Source: Nyssa sinensis
Lineage: Eukaryota > Streptophyta > Magnoliopsida > Cornales > Nyssaceae
Assembly: GCA_008638375.1 (NCBI GenBank)
Contig: CM018051.1
Coordinates: 13,322,369 to 13,386,368, forward strand
Reading direction: 5' to 3'
Length of the DNA stretch: 64,000 bases
Position 1 is the stretch's first letter; each line of letters starts with the position of its first letter. The notes beneath the pieces are model-generated. The model saw nothing but the letters and a program-made list of their open reading frames with translations, was not told the DNA's origin and did not search any database. Positions 50,250-61,739 of this stretch are shown in pieces. The translations under genes and the position numbers were made by a program.

Positions 50250-50945
50250 TACTACTATTATTTTTAAAATTGTTCATTTGGGACTCTCGCTTTCTCTCCA
50301 CATGTTCATTTGGACTCTCACTTTCTCTCCACATGTATTTTTGTGTTTGTGATTGTGTGTCCAATTGTTGTGAGTTCTACTACCAAAAAAACTTGAATTA
50401 TGGCAATTAATTATTAGATTATAGTAGTTCAAACTCAAAAGATTTAAGACTAGTCGGTCAGTAAAGATGTTGTAATGAAAAATTACGAAAATTTAACATC
50501 TGATAGAAAATATTTTTGAACAATTGCTTTTGTTGAACAATAAATTTTTCACGATTGCATGCCGTAATAATCTCTCCAAATTATTGCTTAGGAAATTTGG
50601 TACCTTCAAATTAATGGAGATAATTTATGTGCTTATGAAATGAGGAATGACCCTTGAAAAGGGTGTGTTTGTGCTGATAGTCAAGATGGTAAGCAAAACT
50701 CTCCGTCACACATACAGACAATAATCTTGAATTCCATACCCTCACCATCTTTATCAATTAATTAAGCATCTTGGCATCACTATGTATGATAATATATATA
50801 TATATATGTGTGTGTGTACGAACCAAGTTACTAAAGGTCGTACTTGTAGAATTGTAGCCCAATAAAAACGTGGTAAATAGAGCTAATGATAAAAAGAAGG
50901 ATTTGCTTGTACAGTTGTACATACATACAGATATATTCAAAGTCT
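50250..50945. other. Host sequence unique to copy 2 of the duplication
   Basis: Together with 45165-45327 this stretch has no counterpart in copy 1, where the matching sequence jumps from 33583 to 33585. A short direct repeat (CTCTC...CTCCACATG) is present at about 50280-50335. No gene is recognised. Confidence 0.6.
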
Positions 50946-51600
50946 TCCCAGTCTCCATCAACACAGCGATCTGGAGGGCGTTGGCCTGCGTTCACACAAA
51001 ACATGGGGAAAATTTTTGTATGACTGGACCAGTTTAATCATAATCTGTTATGCGAATTAGTTGTTTAAATTTAAGAAAAAATTATATAATAAATTTGTAA
51101 CCCTCTATTAATTGGGCGATCACATTTTACTAAATTCTTAAATATCTCATAAATTATGAATATATAAAATTTGTAAGATACTATTATATAATAACGTGAA
51201 ATAATTATTTTATTAAATAATTACTCGATTTTAGGAGAATTCTTTTTTTTTTCTTCTCTATTGTCAATTGATTTGAAGGTTAAAGTTTTATTCAAGTAAT
51301 ATAAATACTCATTTTATGTAAATAACACAAGTTTAATTCTCATTTTTTACATTGTTGTATTAAAAATAAGAAGTATGATGAATTTGATTCACAAACTTGT
51401 AAAATCTATCCTCACATTTCTCTCTACACACAGACCACTCAAAAGCCTTTTATCACTTCCATGGAATCTGCCATTACAAGCTGCTTTTTGTTCCCACATG
51501 CATAGTAATGAGCTCTGTTAGCTTCTAGCCCCCAACGAAAACAGAGTTGCCAAATTTCTCCAGTCCACTCAATAACGTTTGATCCTATCTTCTATTGGAC

Positions 51601-51678
51601 TCTCTCTCTTTATCTCTCTATACTTGTGCATATATATATATATATATATGCACAAGTATAGAGAGATAAAGAGAGAGA
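51601..51678. repeat. Perfect 78-bp palindrome centred on a TA run
   Basis: TCTCTCTCTTTATCTCTCTA...GTGCA at 51601-51630 is followed by TA repeats and then its exact complement to 51678. Copy 1 of the duplication (about 37670-37735) has only the left arm and the TA run. Confidence 0.95.
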
Positions 51679-51712
<34 letters not shown>

Positions 51713-52379
51713 CGTCTACGTCAACTAAAATATGAAAAACATCTCAGTTAAATTCATTTATCCTACGTCATATGCAAAATAATAAATTGGAGAAATAAGA
51801 GCTAATAAGTAGATGACATGGTATTTTATTTTAGTTTGAAATTTTTCTAAAACTTTCAGCGTTGGTGTAATAAAATCTTGGACTAAAATTAGCGGTCATA
51901 CATTCAATATTAATTTCCTAATTTTATATTAAGTAATATATATATGTATACATTAATTAAACGAACGCGTACCGCATACGTACACAAGGGGTCCCGCTAG
52001 CATGGTCCATGCACACTGAAAATCAAAAAGGGTGGTAATTGTCTGATATGACATATGCGATGACACGTGGCCAAATTATTAGTGTCGGTGGCTTGGAATT
52101 TTTCCAAGCACTTTAATGGGCGACCATCCAACGCCACCATTTTGACATTCATGTCCATTTTTCTTCTCGTTATTTTCTTATACCCTCTCACCTAATTATA
52201 TATATAATGCTTTTGTCAGTCGCGACTGATTATTATTTTTATTTTAATTAACACATATATATATATTGTGTGTGTATAATTACACATGATATTGACCCAT
52301 ATAATATATATATATATATATATATCAATCATATAGTGAATTTTCATACTCGTAGTTGACATTAACATTTTCTGAAGTT

Positions 52380-52795
52380 TCTGAAATTATATTGACCTCT
52401 TTTCCAATTCATTTTTTTAAATAATAATATTGCCCTTTTATGTTTTTTTGGTTTTTTTTTTAATCTTTACCAATTTTTTTCTCGTTTTCAAATAAATTTT
52501 AATTAAAATCTTATTTGACTAAAAAATATAAATTATTTATTTAAAATTTAATTTTATATAAAATGAAAAATATTCTTTAAAAAAATTATGAAAAAATTAT
52601 CAAAATTTAAAAAATTCAAAAAAAAATTAAGAAAGAGACAATTTTATCATTTTCAAAAAAAAAAAATTAGACCAGAGAAAAGGTCAGTGTAATTTGTCAA
52701 AAAAAATAAAAGAAATTTGTGTAATTTTGAAAACCTCAAAAGAAGTCAATATAATTGTAAAAATTTTGGAAGAAGACAATTTAATTTATCCTTAC
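52380..52795. mobile_element. Small MULE-like MITE in copy 2, left end deleted
   Basis: Counterpart of 38600-39075. The right end and ATTTATATG flank are kept. The left terminus and about 70 bp, including the flank, are missing compared with copy 1. Confidence 0.45.
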
Positions 52796-55700
52796 ATTTA
52801 TATGTATTGTCATTTCTACATATATTTTTCGTACAATTATGGTGGATTGATCAACCTATGATTAATCAATTCAATCACTTTCTCAAATGCTTCCAATTAA
52901 TTAATTCATATATCAATTTTGACAAATGGAGTATTAAATATTAGAATGAACTAGGCAATGAAGATTTTCCATGTATGACAAGTTTGAGTGTGCTCCACAA
53001 TTTTAGAAAGCATTATCAGATTTATTAAGTTGTTTTAACAACATATGACCAAATTCTACATGTGAAAGAATTATTATATATTACCATTATACTTGTGTAA
53101 TTTTTATTATAATTTGAATATTTATAAATTTTATTAAAATTTATTATAAATTATAAAATTATTATAATAATTATACAGTATGACAGTCGCATAGAATAAT
53201 GACTAACATAACGTTAATTCCTCTTTGTCCCTACTTGAATCGATTTTGAACATCAATATTAAAATGGGATAAGCTTTCTTTGATGGAGACAAAATTGGTT
53301 TCAATATTATTTTGTGATATTATATTAGTCTTAAAAAAGAAATCAGTAGAGAGTAATATTTTAATAACTTTCCATATTTGACAATTTTAATAATTCTAGG
53401 GGAAAACAACACTTCCTAAGCATATCCAATACTCACAACTCCATGCCAATTCTTTAATGGACAATCAATCCTACCCACATCAAATGAAGACAACATTAGG
53501 GTCATACCTACAAGATAAATGTTATTATAAACTCCAACTTATGTAATTTAAGAATTAAAAATAAAAAAGCTGGAATTAATAAAAAAAAATTAATTCTTAA
53601 ATTATGTAATAATTAAAAGATCATTAATGTTCCTTTACTAATTATATTTGGGCCCGATTTCATAACTATGCTAAATATAGTGATGCAGGATTATTCTCAT
53701 TGTTTATTGAGTAATGCTAGATGTTTTAAATTTTTGTATCAAAACTTACATTTCAAATAATACAACATTACAATTTAGACATATTATAAATATTTTGTCA
53801 ATAATTTGTTGACACAGCATTTAAGATGTAAAATTTAGTACCAAAATTCGAGATCATCAATACCAAACCATAGGCAATGGATCTAATTTACTGTCTAGGC
53901 GACCATCCAGGCGATCACCCAACCAAAAAACATGGTATAAAATTGATCTAATTATTATTTTAATTGAAAATTTCACACAATCTATTTTATTAATAAAATT
54001 AACATTCTTACTCCTAAATAAAAATATGAAGAAAAAAAAAATGTAGTAGCAACTATTTTTACTAATATTATTTTTGCACCAGCAAACAAGCATGCAGTTT
54101 GAATTTTAGAAACATTGTATCATATGCAAATAAATCAAATACACTTGACAATATTATAGAAAACACTTGAATAGAAGTTAGTTCATTCAAATAATTTTGA
54201 TGGTAATTCAAACGACAGTATTAAACAAACTTGACAAAATCTAAAATAATTAATGACTATTAAAATGTCATAAATGTAATTTATTTTATCTTGACAACCT
54301 AAAATACACACATGGGGATCAAATAATATTAACTTAATCTTTTAGGAAATCTTGATCTTATATATTGGAAGTAAATAAAATAAAAGATTGTTATATATAG
54401 GAACTTCAAACAAAAATAATTTATGTTTGAAAATTTTTTTTATTAATTTTACCTCATTTATTTACAAATAAAAAAAATTAATTAATTATGTATTAAAATA
54501 AGAAATTGTCCTGAAAACAAATTATTCTTCAATGATATATTCAACCCAAAACAAAACAAAGAAGAACAAAACAAATATAATATTAAAGTAAATTCTAATT
54601 ATGTATAAAATAAAAAATTTAATAATTACAAATATCAACTCTCCAGACGAATGGGGACGCTTGGATGTGACAGTCCGCCCCAATTATTTTGATTCATACG
54701 ATCACTCCCATACATTTTTGTCTGTAATTAGGCACATGTGCGGATTGCCCATATGGTTGCCGTAACCAACTATGTATCAGACCAAAAAGAGTATTATAAA
54801 TAAAGGAAATGGCTTAATTTCGCAGTCGATGGGAGGAATATCTTTCTATTCACCATATATGTCACCAATTTATTATATCACATATGTATTATATATATTT
54901 TTGACTTTTTTTATAATAAAGTTAAATAATCACATAATATATATGGTTATATATGACAACGTAATATAATGATTATTGTAACACGTAGAGATTCCTCTTA
55001 TACCAATATGAAATCAAACCACCGTCCATAAATAAATACCAATGAGGACCAGCGAAGGCGGGAAAGTCAGTGGGGAGGTCTTCTATTGTGTCCTCCTATT
55101 AAATGGCAAAAGATATCAGCATCGGGAGAAACCAATTCCAACTCTTTAAAACCCACACTAAAATAGAATTCCCTTGCTTTCATAGCACTTTCTTATTTTT
55201 CACTTTCTTTTGGAGTTACTGAATTGACTGTGTATAATTTATGTGTTTGGAAAATTTATCCAAACAGGTGTTTGGTTTTTACAGAATTTTTCATATGTAA
55301 TTTATAAGAATAGTTATCATTGAATCGGTCGGTTTATCTGGTTGAACCACAAATCAGAAATTAAATTGATTCAGTTTGATTAATTTACAGTTTATACTTG
55401 AGAACAAAAAACAAAATTGATTGAACCAGCCAAAAAAATCAATTAAACAACTTTTTATCTTTTTAATTCCCACAACTTTTTTTTCTTCACAAAACTTGTA
55501 ATGTTTAATAATCAAATAACGAAATTTAAGAAAAAAATAAGATATTGTTACATATATTTTTATTGTATATATAAATATTTGAAACTCATACATTAAGATA
55601 ATTTCAATAATTATGTTTATATTTTGTTATTTATCACTAGATAATAAAAATATTTATATTTATTTTTTCTTGTTATTTTCTTAAATTTTTTTATATATTT

Positions 55701-55819
55701 ATATATTTCTTAATATATCAATTATTAAACCGATTGAACCATCGGTTGAATCAGTGAATCATAAGCCAACTCTTTTATCGATTTATTATTCGATTGGATT
55801 CTGATAACTATGTTTATAA

Positions 55820-56348
55820 GATCATCTCCAACCCACCTTTAAATCTTTAAATTTGGTGAGAAAGAGAAAAGGGCACTCCAACCCATCTTCAAATTAATAT
55901 CAAATTTGAAAAAATGAATAGTGTTTTCATTTTTTATCTTCATATTTGAAGGTTCACCATTCATCCTTCAAATCACTATTCATCCACTAATTATTTTGAT
56001 AATACTCTAAATTAATAATTAATTATTCTTATATTATTTAAATAAATATTTAAAATTTAAAATTAATTTTTCAAGAATTTATTTATTTATTATTTATTAT
56101 CAAAATATTTCTTGAATATATTTTAACCAAAAAAAAGTGATAAATAATTGAAGCTTGAATAAATATATGTTAAATAGTTGTATTTTAAACATAAATAATG
56201 TTATGAAAAGTGAGATTTGAAGATTGATAGTGATTTGAAGATTACTATGATTGGAATGAAAATATAAAACTATAAAATCTACCATCTTCAAATATAAAAA
56301 AAATATCAAAATGAAAATGAATTTGAAAGTTGTGGATCGGTGATACTC
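55820..56348. mobile_element. MITE with short terminal inverted repeats and TAA duplication
   Basis: Left end GATCATCTCCAACCC; the complement of the right end is GAGTATCACCGATCC (10 of 15 identical). TAA lies on both sides (55817-55819 and 56349-56351). The interior is AT-rich with inverted stretches (TTTGAAGAT/ATCTTCAAA) and no coding frame. The TAA duplication suggests the PIF/Harbinger group, by inference only. Confidence 0.5.
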
Positions 56349-56694
56349 TAAGTGAATATTTAGAAAACTTCTTCAAATGTATAAAAGTGTGTTGAAAAAA
56401 ATTTAAGAATGCTTTCTCCGATCACTTTTGTTTTTGTTTTTGTTTTTGAGAAACAAAATTAACATAAAATACTTTTAACAATTTGTCTGAGCAGTTAAAC
56501 ATAATTTCTTGTTTGGTACTTTAGTTGGCCAAAGCTGGCAAAGTAAAAAAGGAAAAGCTCACTCTGTCTCTCTCACCTTTCTCAGCATAAATGAAACGCA
56601 AGGAAAGATACAAGCACATGAGTTCAATCAATGCGCGCCGAATCGCTACGCGTAGTTGCCTCACATTCTCTCCATGACAGCCCACCCCCCCCTC

Positions 56695-56745
56695 TCTGTC
56701 TCTCTGTCTATCTATCTATCTATCTATATATATATATATATATTT
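56695..56745. repeat. Compound CT/TCTA/TA microsatellite
   Basis: A CTCTCTGTCT stretch passes into TCTA repeats and then a TA run. No gene is linked to it. Confidence 0.85.
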
Positions 56746-57581
56746 CTCTCTCTAGAAAGAAGCACCAAATCAAGACCTCAGCACACTCCCAGATCTCTCC
56801 TCTGACCTCTCCATTATGAATAGAAAAGGAATAAACTAGGGTACATTTTACTAGACCATGAAAATGGTTTTGTCAAATAGCAAGTGGTAACTCAACCATC
56901 CTTGAAATGATTCTGGCCGTCAGATCAAATCATGCAGTAATGTCATCAAATATTTAATTGTTATTTATTAGTTCAAATACAATACATTATGAGATAATAA
57001 ATATTTATTACATTAATATATATCACTCACACATTCTACTTATATAATAAATATTCATAGACTCGATACATTGAATCGAGAATAATGAAGAATTATTTCC
57101 AAATATAAAGATATGGAGGGTTGTGATCTGACAGCATTGATTTGATCAATGGAGTGTCTCTCTTGGAAAAAATAGTTGTGTTGCATATGATGGCTAAAAT
57201 GACAGTCTGCTGACATTTTAACCGATGACATGCAGATTTTGAATGCATTGATGAAAACTCACAGAGCACATGAAGAGTAAATTTAGCCACTTCACCCACC
57301 ACTTGTTTGCTAACACACGGACCTGATTCAACTGTCATTAATAAAAAAATGACGGTTGCACTACTAAAGAATTTACATGCCAACATACCAAAATGTCATC
57401 GTTTGGCATTTATGCTCCTTGCCTATATAAAAAAATGCCGTGTCTCAAATTTTCAATACCATTAACAAAACTATAAAATAATTAAAAAAATTTATTAAAA
57501 CAAACCGTATACATTGTATGAACAGAAACTGTAAACAAAAAAATACAAATCGCTACTATTACTTTTTTAAATATTTAATTG

Positions 57582-59153
57582 CTAGCAATCACTGTAGACT
57601 GAGGAATTTAGTTCTAGGGAACATATATGCTTCATAATTGTAGAAGTAAAATCTATATTACTATTACCAAGCTTAACCACAGGATAATTTGATGAAATCA
57701 AGGAAGAACCTGAGTTTGAATTCAAGCCAGTGAGTGAACTCGCATCAGTGATTGACTCGGTTGACCTGATCAACTTTACATTCTGCAATATGAACTGATT
57801 GCCAACAAGTTGATTGAAGATTCCTGACTCGGACACTGAGTTCTTTCTCTTGTGCTGTGTCGCAGCTCGAACAATCTCTGTTAGCATCGCGTTCGACAGT
57901 CGTCGAACCCCTCGAGCTCCGCCCACTATAATTGCTGGGTTAACTGGGTTTTGACTGTGAGTTTTCGCCGAGTTCTTCTTTCCATGCTTATTATTGGGCG
58001 TAGTACTATCTGAAACTGGTGACAAATAAACTGACTCGGGACTCCGATTCCTGACTTGGCTGAATGGGTCACCGAGTACCAAAATTTCTTTCACATCCAC
58101 TAACATTATGTGCTTGAAATTCCGTCGAACGCGGCCGAGTAGCATCGGATAACAAGCCCATATTCTAAGACTCATTGGAGCGTTCTCTAAAAACCCGGCC
58201 AGCGAGTTCTCAGGGTCGAGCTCGTCGACTTCAAAACCCACCACAGAGCCGTAACTCAACCGATTCAACTCACCTTCGACTTCTTCACTGTAATTGCTTC
58301 GAATTCTTCGACCCCATATTGGCTCTCCACTTTCTTTCTCTTTCCTAGTTAATTTCACGAACTGGGTCACGTCAAAACTCGCCACTGAGTTGGGACCAGT
58401 ACGGTTCATTTGTCTGTGCTGACGAACGAGTTTCAAGAATGACTCGTTCTCTTCGTGGATCACAACATTGAATTCAGACGAATGCGACGATGAAGGGAAG
58501 ATGAAGACGAGGTCTGATCTGGAGGTGAGACCAGACCTATGCAATAATCTCAAAAATAGGCTAAATTCCTGTACTGTGACGGACTCGATAACATGAGCTA
58601 CAATTAGTTCGTTCATGGCCCTCGTGCCTCTTCTGTACAGAGTACCCATTCCTTGCAACGCGCTTGAAGATGGCAATGGTGAAGCAGTTTCGGGTTTGTA
58701 ATGTGAATTGTGATTGAGAAAGCTTTCTGACCATGGCGGAGAGTCTGGGAGGTTTTTGCTGGTCTTTTTGTACAGTTGAGAATTCGATAATTGTCTTCGA
58801 GGAGTGAAGCGAGCAGTTCTGGTGGTGGGTTCGAAGGTGGAGAGAGTGAAGAGGAGGAGAGTGATGAAGACGAGGAGGGCACAAATGGCGATTGTGGATT
58901 GGGCTCTGGTGATGATGTGGTTTGAATTGGAGCGTCTGAGGAGGGTATTGATTATGGTGGTGGTGGAATTGAATGAAGATGATGTAGATGAGGAAGAAGT
59001 GGAAGTAGAAGAAGAAGAAGAAGAAGAAGAAGAAGAGGAGAAGAGGTTGGTTTTCTTCTTGTTGATAATGGCTTCTTCTTCAGGGAAGAAAACCAGAAAG
59101 AAACCCATTCCCCAGCCTTCACTGCTGCTCTTGGCCTTTCCTTTGAAGCCCAT
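57582..59153 (-). CDS. Conserved plant type II membrane protein of unknown function (DUF7780-like, family name from memory)
   Basis: Intact 523-codon single-exon gene, ATG at 59153, TAG at 57584-57582. The N-terminus 'MGFKGKAKSSSEGWGMGFFL' looks like a real conserved start. It is followed by a long Ser/Thr tract (about residues 39-63, encoded by a TCT/TCA repeat), a basic stretch, and one hydrophobic segment (IAICALLVFITLLLFTLSTF, about 89-108). The rest would face the lumen or exterior. Conserved-looking blocks: 'GTLYRRGTRAMNELIVAHV' (171-189), 'RSGLTSRSDLVFIFP' (207-221), 'RIWACYPMLLGRVRRNFKHI' (331-350) with 'MLVDVKEILVLGDP' (351-364), and 'NPAIIVGGARGVRRLSNAML' (about 405-425). The last blocks recall nucleotide-sugar-transferase-like Golgi proteins, but I see no proven catalytic motif; that link is inference. 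The leader contains a CT tract. The coding part is richer in GC than its surroundings. Confidence 0.9.
   Translation of the reverse strand: MGFKGKAKSSSEGWGMGFFLVFFPEEEAIINKKKTNLFSSSSSSSSSSSTSTSSSSTSSSFNSTTTIINTLLRRSNSNHIITRAQSTIAICALLVFITLLLFTLSTFEPTTRTARFTPRRQLSNSQLYKKTSKNLPDSPPWSESFLNHNSHYKPETASPLPSSSALQGMGTLYRRGTRAMNELIVAHVIESVTVQEFSLFLRLLHRSGLTSRSDLVFIFPSSSHSSEFNVVIHEENESFLKLVRQHRQMNRTGPNSVASFDVTQFVKLTRKEKESGEPIWGRRIRSNYSEEVEGELNRLSYGSVVGFEVDELDPENSLAGFLENAPMSLRIWACYPMLLGRVRRNFKHIMLVDVKEILVLGDPFSQVRNRSPESVYLSPVSDSTTPNNKHGKKNSAKTHSQNPVNPAIIVGGARGVRRLSNAMLTEIVRAATQHKRKNSVSESGIFNQLVGNQFILQNVKLIRSTESITDASSLTGLNSNSGSSLISSNYPVVKLGNSNIDFTSTIMKHICSLELNSSVYSDC
59003..59047. repeat. Coding GAA/AGA trinucleotide microsatellite (poly-Ser tract)
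   Basis: An AGA run on the + strand reads as TCT/TCC serine codons in the - strand gene. Length variation here would change the Ser-tract length without shifting the frame. Confidence 0.9.
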
Positions 59154-59169
59154 CTCTGTCTAAAATCTA

Positions 59170-59202
59170 AATTCCTCTCTCTCTCTCTCTCTCTCTCTCT
59201 GT
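59170..59202 (-). promoter_or_regulatory. CT-rich tract in the 5' leader of the membrane-protein gene
   Basis: A CT dinucleotide run on the + strand (GA on the sense strand) just upstream of the ATG at 59153. GA/CT tracts are common in plant core promoters and leaders; a regulatory role is inferred. No clear TATA box is visible further upstream. Confidence 0.4.
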
Positions 59203-60009
59203 CTAGGACCCCTCCCTGTCTTTGTCTAAATAGCTCCTCTTCTCTCACCCCCTTCTCTGATTCACTTTGGAGCTTAATTGGGTTTACGCTTAAACAGGGG
59301 GATTTGAGCTAGGAAAATGGTTCTTTTTTCCCCTCACATTAAGAAAGGGAAATTGGAAAGGGGAAGGGGAAGGGAAGTGAAAAAGCGGGTGGAAGTAAAT
59401 GAGGCAATAATCATGATATCAACCTGAAATTACTATTGATAAAGGTTGTACCTTTCAAGAAGGAATAGTTGTTTTGTTCTTTATGAAAAATTAAACATGG
59501 TGGACCCTACGTACAATCCTTGTCTGCATATGTGCCAGTTTGGTGGTTATGAAGCGTCGGTAGTAGGAAAATGGGATTACATGCACACAATTCTTCTATT
59601 AGGACAGGAATCCCAGCCAAGCATACGCACATGTAGCAGTGGTAATTTAACCTGATTTGCTGGAATATATCATATTTTGGAAAAAATCTATAAATTTCTA
59701 TAGGAATTAGGAATGGGGCAAGCTTAATCGAATTAAATTTTAAGTATTCTTGGACTATTATACTTTCAATAGCAAAATAGGTGATAGTATGTATAAGGGT
59801 AAAGTTTTAACTATTTATTGTGCCTCTTTTGTTTTCATTTTTTTTTTTTAGGTTTTGTTGTACTATGATGGATGGAATTGTTGAATGTTTAGTTTTATGA
59901 AGTTTTGGGTGGAATTTCTAATTGATAGAACGATGAATCATCAGTATGATTCGTGATTTCTGACTTTTTTTTTATGTTTAATAATTCTAAAATTTTTACT
60001 TAAAAGACT

Positions 60010-60520
60010 GACATTAGTAAAGATATTGAATTATTGACTAAAAAGGGTTCGATTATGCATGTTTCGACTCTTAGAAAGAAAACTCCATACTATACCGGTA
60101 TTGTTGGTGTCAATGTGTCTTTAGTGATTCATGAGAATACGTATAATTCAGATGGTGTCGATGTGTCTTTAGTGATTCATGAGAACGCATATAATTAAGA
60201 TGTTGATGCATCCTTAATGGTTAGTGCATTTACTGAGATATGAATAACGACCTCAAGTTAGATGCCACAAAAGATGGTGGTAATGATAGGGTTTAAAGGG
60301 GCGATAGGTTGAGGACGTGAGAGGACTCAAGGTTTGTGGGATGCATACGAGAGACTACCTAATCTTGTAGATGTACTCCAATTTGGGCCTGAATTGGTTG
60401 AAAAGGATTTGGGCTCTTTCTTTTTTCAAAAGCCTGCTGATGGGGACCCTACTACTATTGAGCCCACTTCACTGCCCATAGTTGAACCTAAGAAATGGAT
60501 TAGATTTAGCTGATCATGAA
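60010..60520 (+). pseudogene. Degenerate coding fragment with a 48-bp in-frame repeat, possibly LINE ORF1
   Basis: Codons from about 60008 give 'KTDISKDIELLTKKGSIMHV' and then two 16-residue repeats (GVNVSLVIHENTYNSD and GVDVSLVIHENAYN*D) starting at 60106 and 60154, with a stop in the second and a third partial unit. A second open piece (about 60339-60512) ends 'IVEPKKWIRFS*', which recalls the basic Lys-Trp-x-Arg end of plant LINE first ORFs. This assignment is weak. Confidence 0.3.
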
Positions 60521-60670
60521 CTTATTGTTAGAATAAGTTCTAATTGATTTTTTTACAATGTGGTCGGAGGATCCTCCATTTTGGTTGAATCTCCTATTAA
60601 AAGCTAACTTCATCATATCTTCAAGTTGTATGTATTTTTAAGCAATAATAGTTTTTTCTTTTATCGATAA

Positions 60671-60890
60671 GAAAAATACAGTGCACATGTGGTTACTGCT
60701 CTTCACCATTGATAGTACATTATTCAAGGACTACCTATATTTTTTCATTTTAACCGATATAAGGCCCAATTATATGAAAAATACATGCACATGTGGTTAC
60801 CGCTCTCACCGTTGATAGTACATTGTTCAGGAGTATCCTGTATTTTTTTATTTTAACCAATATCAGGCCCAATTATATGAAAGTGACAAA
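60671..60890. repeat. Tandem duplication, about 107-bp unit
   Basis: AAAATACA(G)TGCACATGTGGTTAC through GATAGTACATT to AGGCCCAATTATATGAAA occurs at about 60671-60777 and again at about 60778-60882, with scattered differences. Confidence 0.85.
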
Positions 60891-61735
60891 TATTTATAAT
60901 AAAGTTATTTAGTACAATATTAAAAGTTCAGAAAAAAAATTAATAAAGTGTATTTTTATTAAAGTAACATTCTTCTTATTTTAGGCAAAAGAAGAAGAAG
61001 AAATAAAAAATAAACACATTTGTAAAATAGTAGGAGTAAAAATTATAAGAGATAAAATGAGAGAAAGTTAATTAAGGTGGTATGATCATGTACAAGAAAG
61101 ACTAGTAAATGCATCAGTAAGGTGAGCAACATGTTCATATCGAGGGTCACGCTAGGTGGTTGGGGGGCCAAAATTAATTTTGTAAGCGATAGTACAAAAA
61201 AATATGATAATGTGTGGTCTAACCTGAAGAAATGACTTAATAAAGCAGAATGATGAGGCTTGATTTGATGTATCTAACCCCATATAATTAGGATAAAGTT
61301 TTGTTGAATTTGAGTTTGAACATCCTTCTTATTTTGATATAAGCTTCAGGAGTACCAAACATTTTTATTTTGACAAATATTAATAATAAAGTTATTTAGT
61401 GCAGTATTAAAAGTTTGGAAAAATTTAATAAAGTGTATTTTTATTAAGTAAGTAACATTCTTCTTAATTAAAGTGGTATGATCATGTACAAGAAAGATCA
61501 GCAAATGTATCAGTAAAGGAGAGCAACATGATTTATATCGAGGGTCATGATAGGTGGTTGGGAGGCCAAAATTAATTTTGTAAGAGATAGTATAAAAAGG
61601 TATGATAATGTATGGTCTAACCGAAGAAATGAGTTAACAAAGCAGAATGGAAATGCTTGATTTTATCTAACCCTCATATAATTAGGATAAAGTTTTGTTG
61701 AATTTGAGTTTGAAAATCCTTCTTATTTTGATATA
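60890..61735 (+). mobile_element. RTE-type LINE C-terminal remnant, duplicated in tandem
   Basis: Two copies (about 60890-61355 and 61368-61735) share a block reading in the first copy 'IRDKMRES*LRWYDHVQERL', a hallmark of the C-terminal end of plant RTE-like LINE reverse transcriptases ('RLRWFGHV'). Both copies end with the CATATAATTAGGATAAAG stretch typical of the tail. Stops and indels are frequent. Confidence 0.6.
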
Positions 61736-61739
61736 AGCT

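Larger units (their letters stand above)
41750..55460. repeat. Segmental tandem duplication, copy 2
   Basis: This is the second copy of the unit starting CCATATTATGATTTTAG. The junction with copy 1 lies at 41728-41749. It is longer because Copia-B and Copia-C are inserted. Copy 2 continues into unrelated sequence after about 55460, which marks the distal duplication edge. Confidence 0.9.

Noticed and set aside
58804..59163. 119-codon + strand frame rich in Glu
   Set aside because: It is the antisense shadow of the Ser-tract region of the - strand membrane-protein gene.
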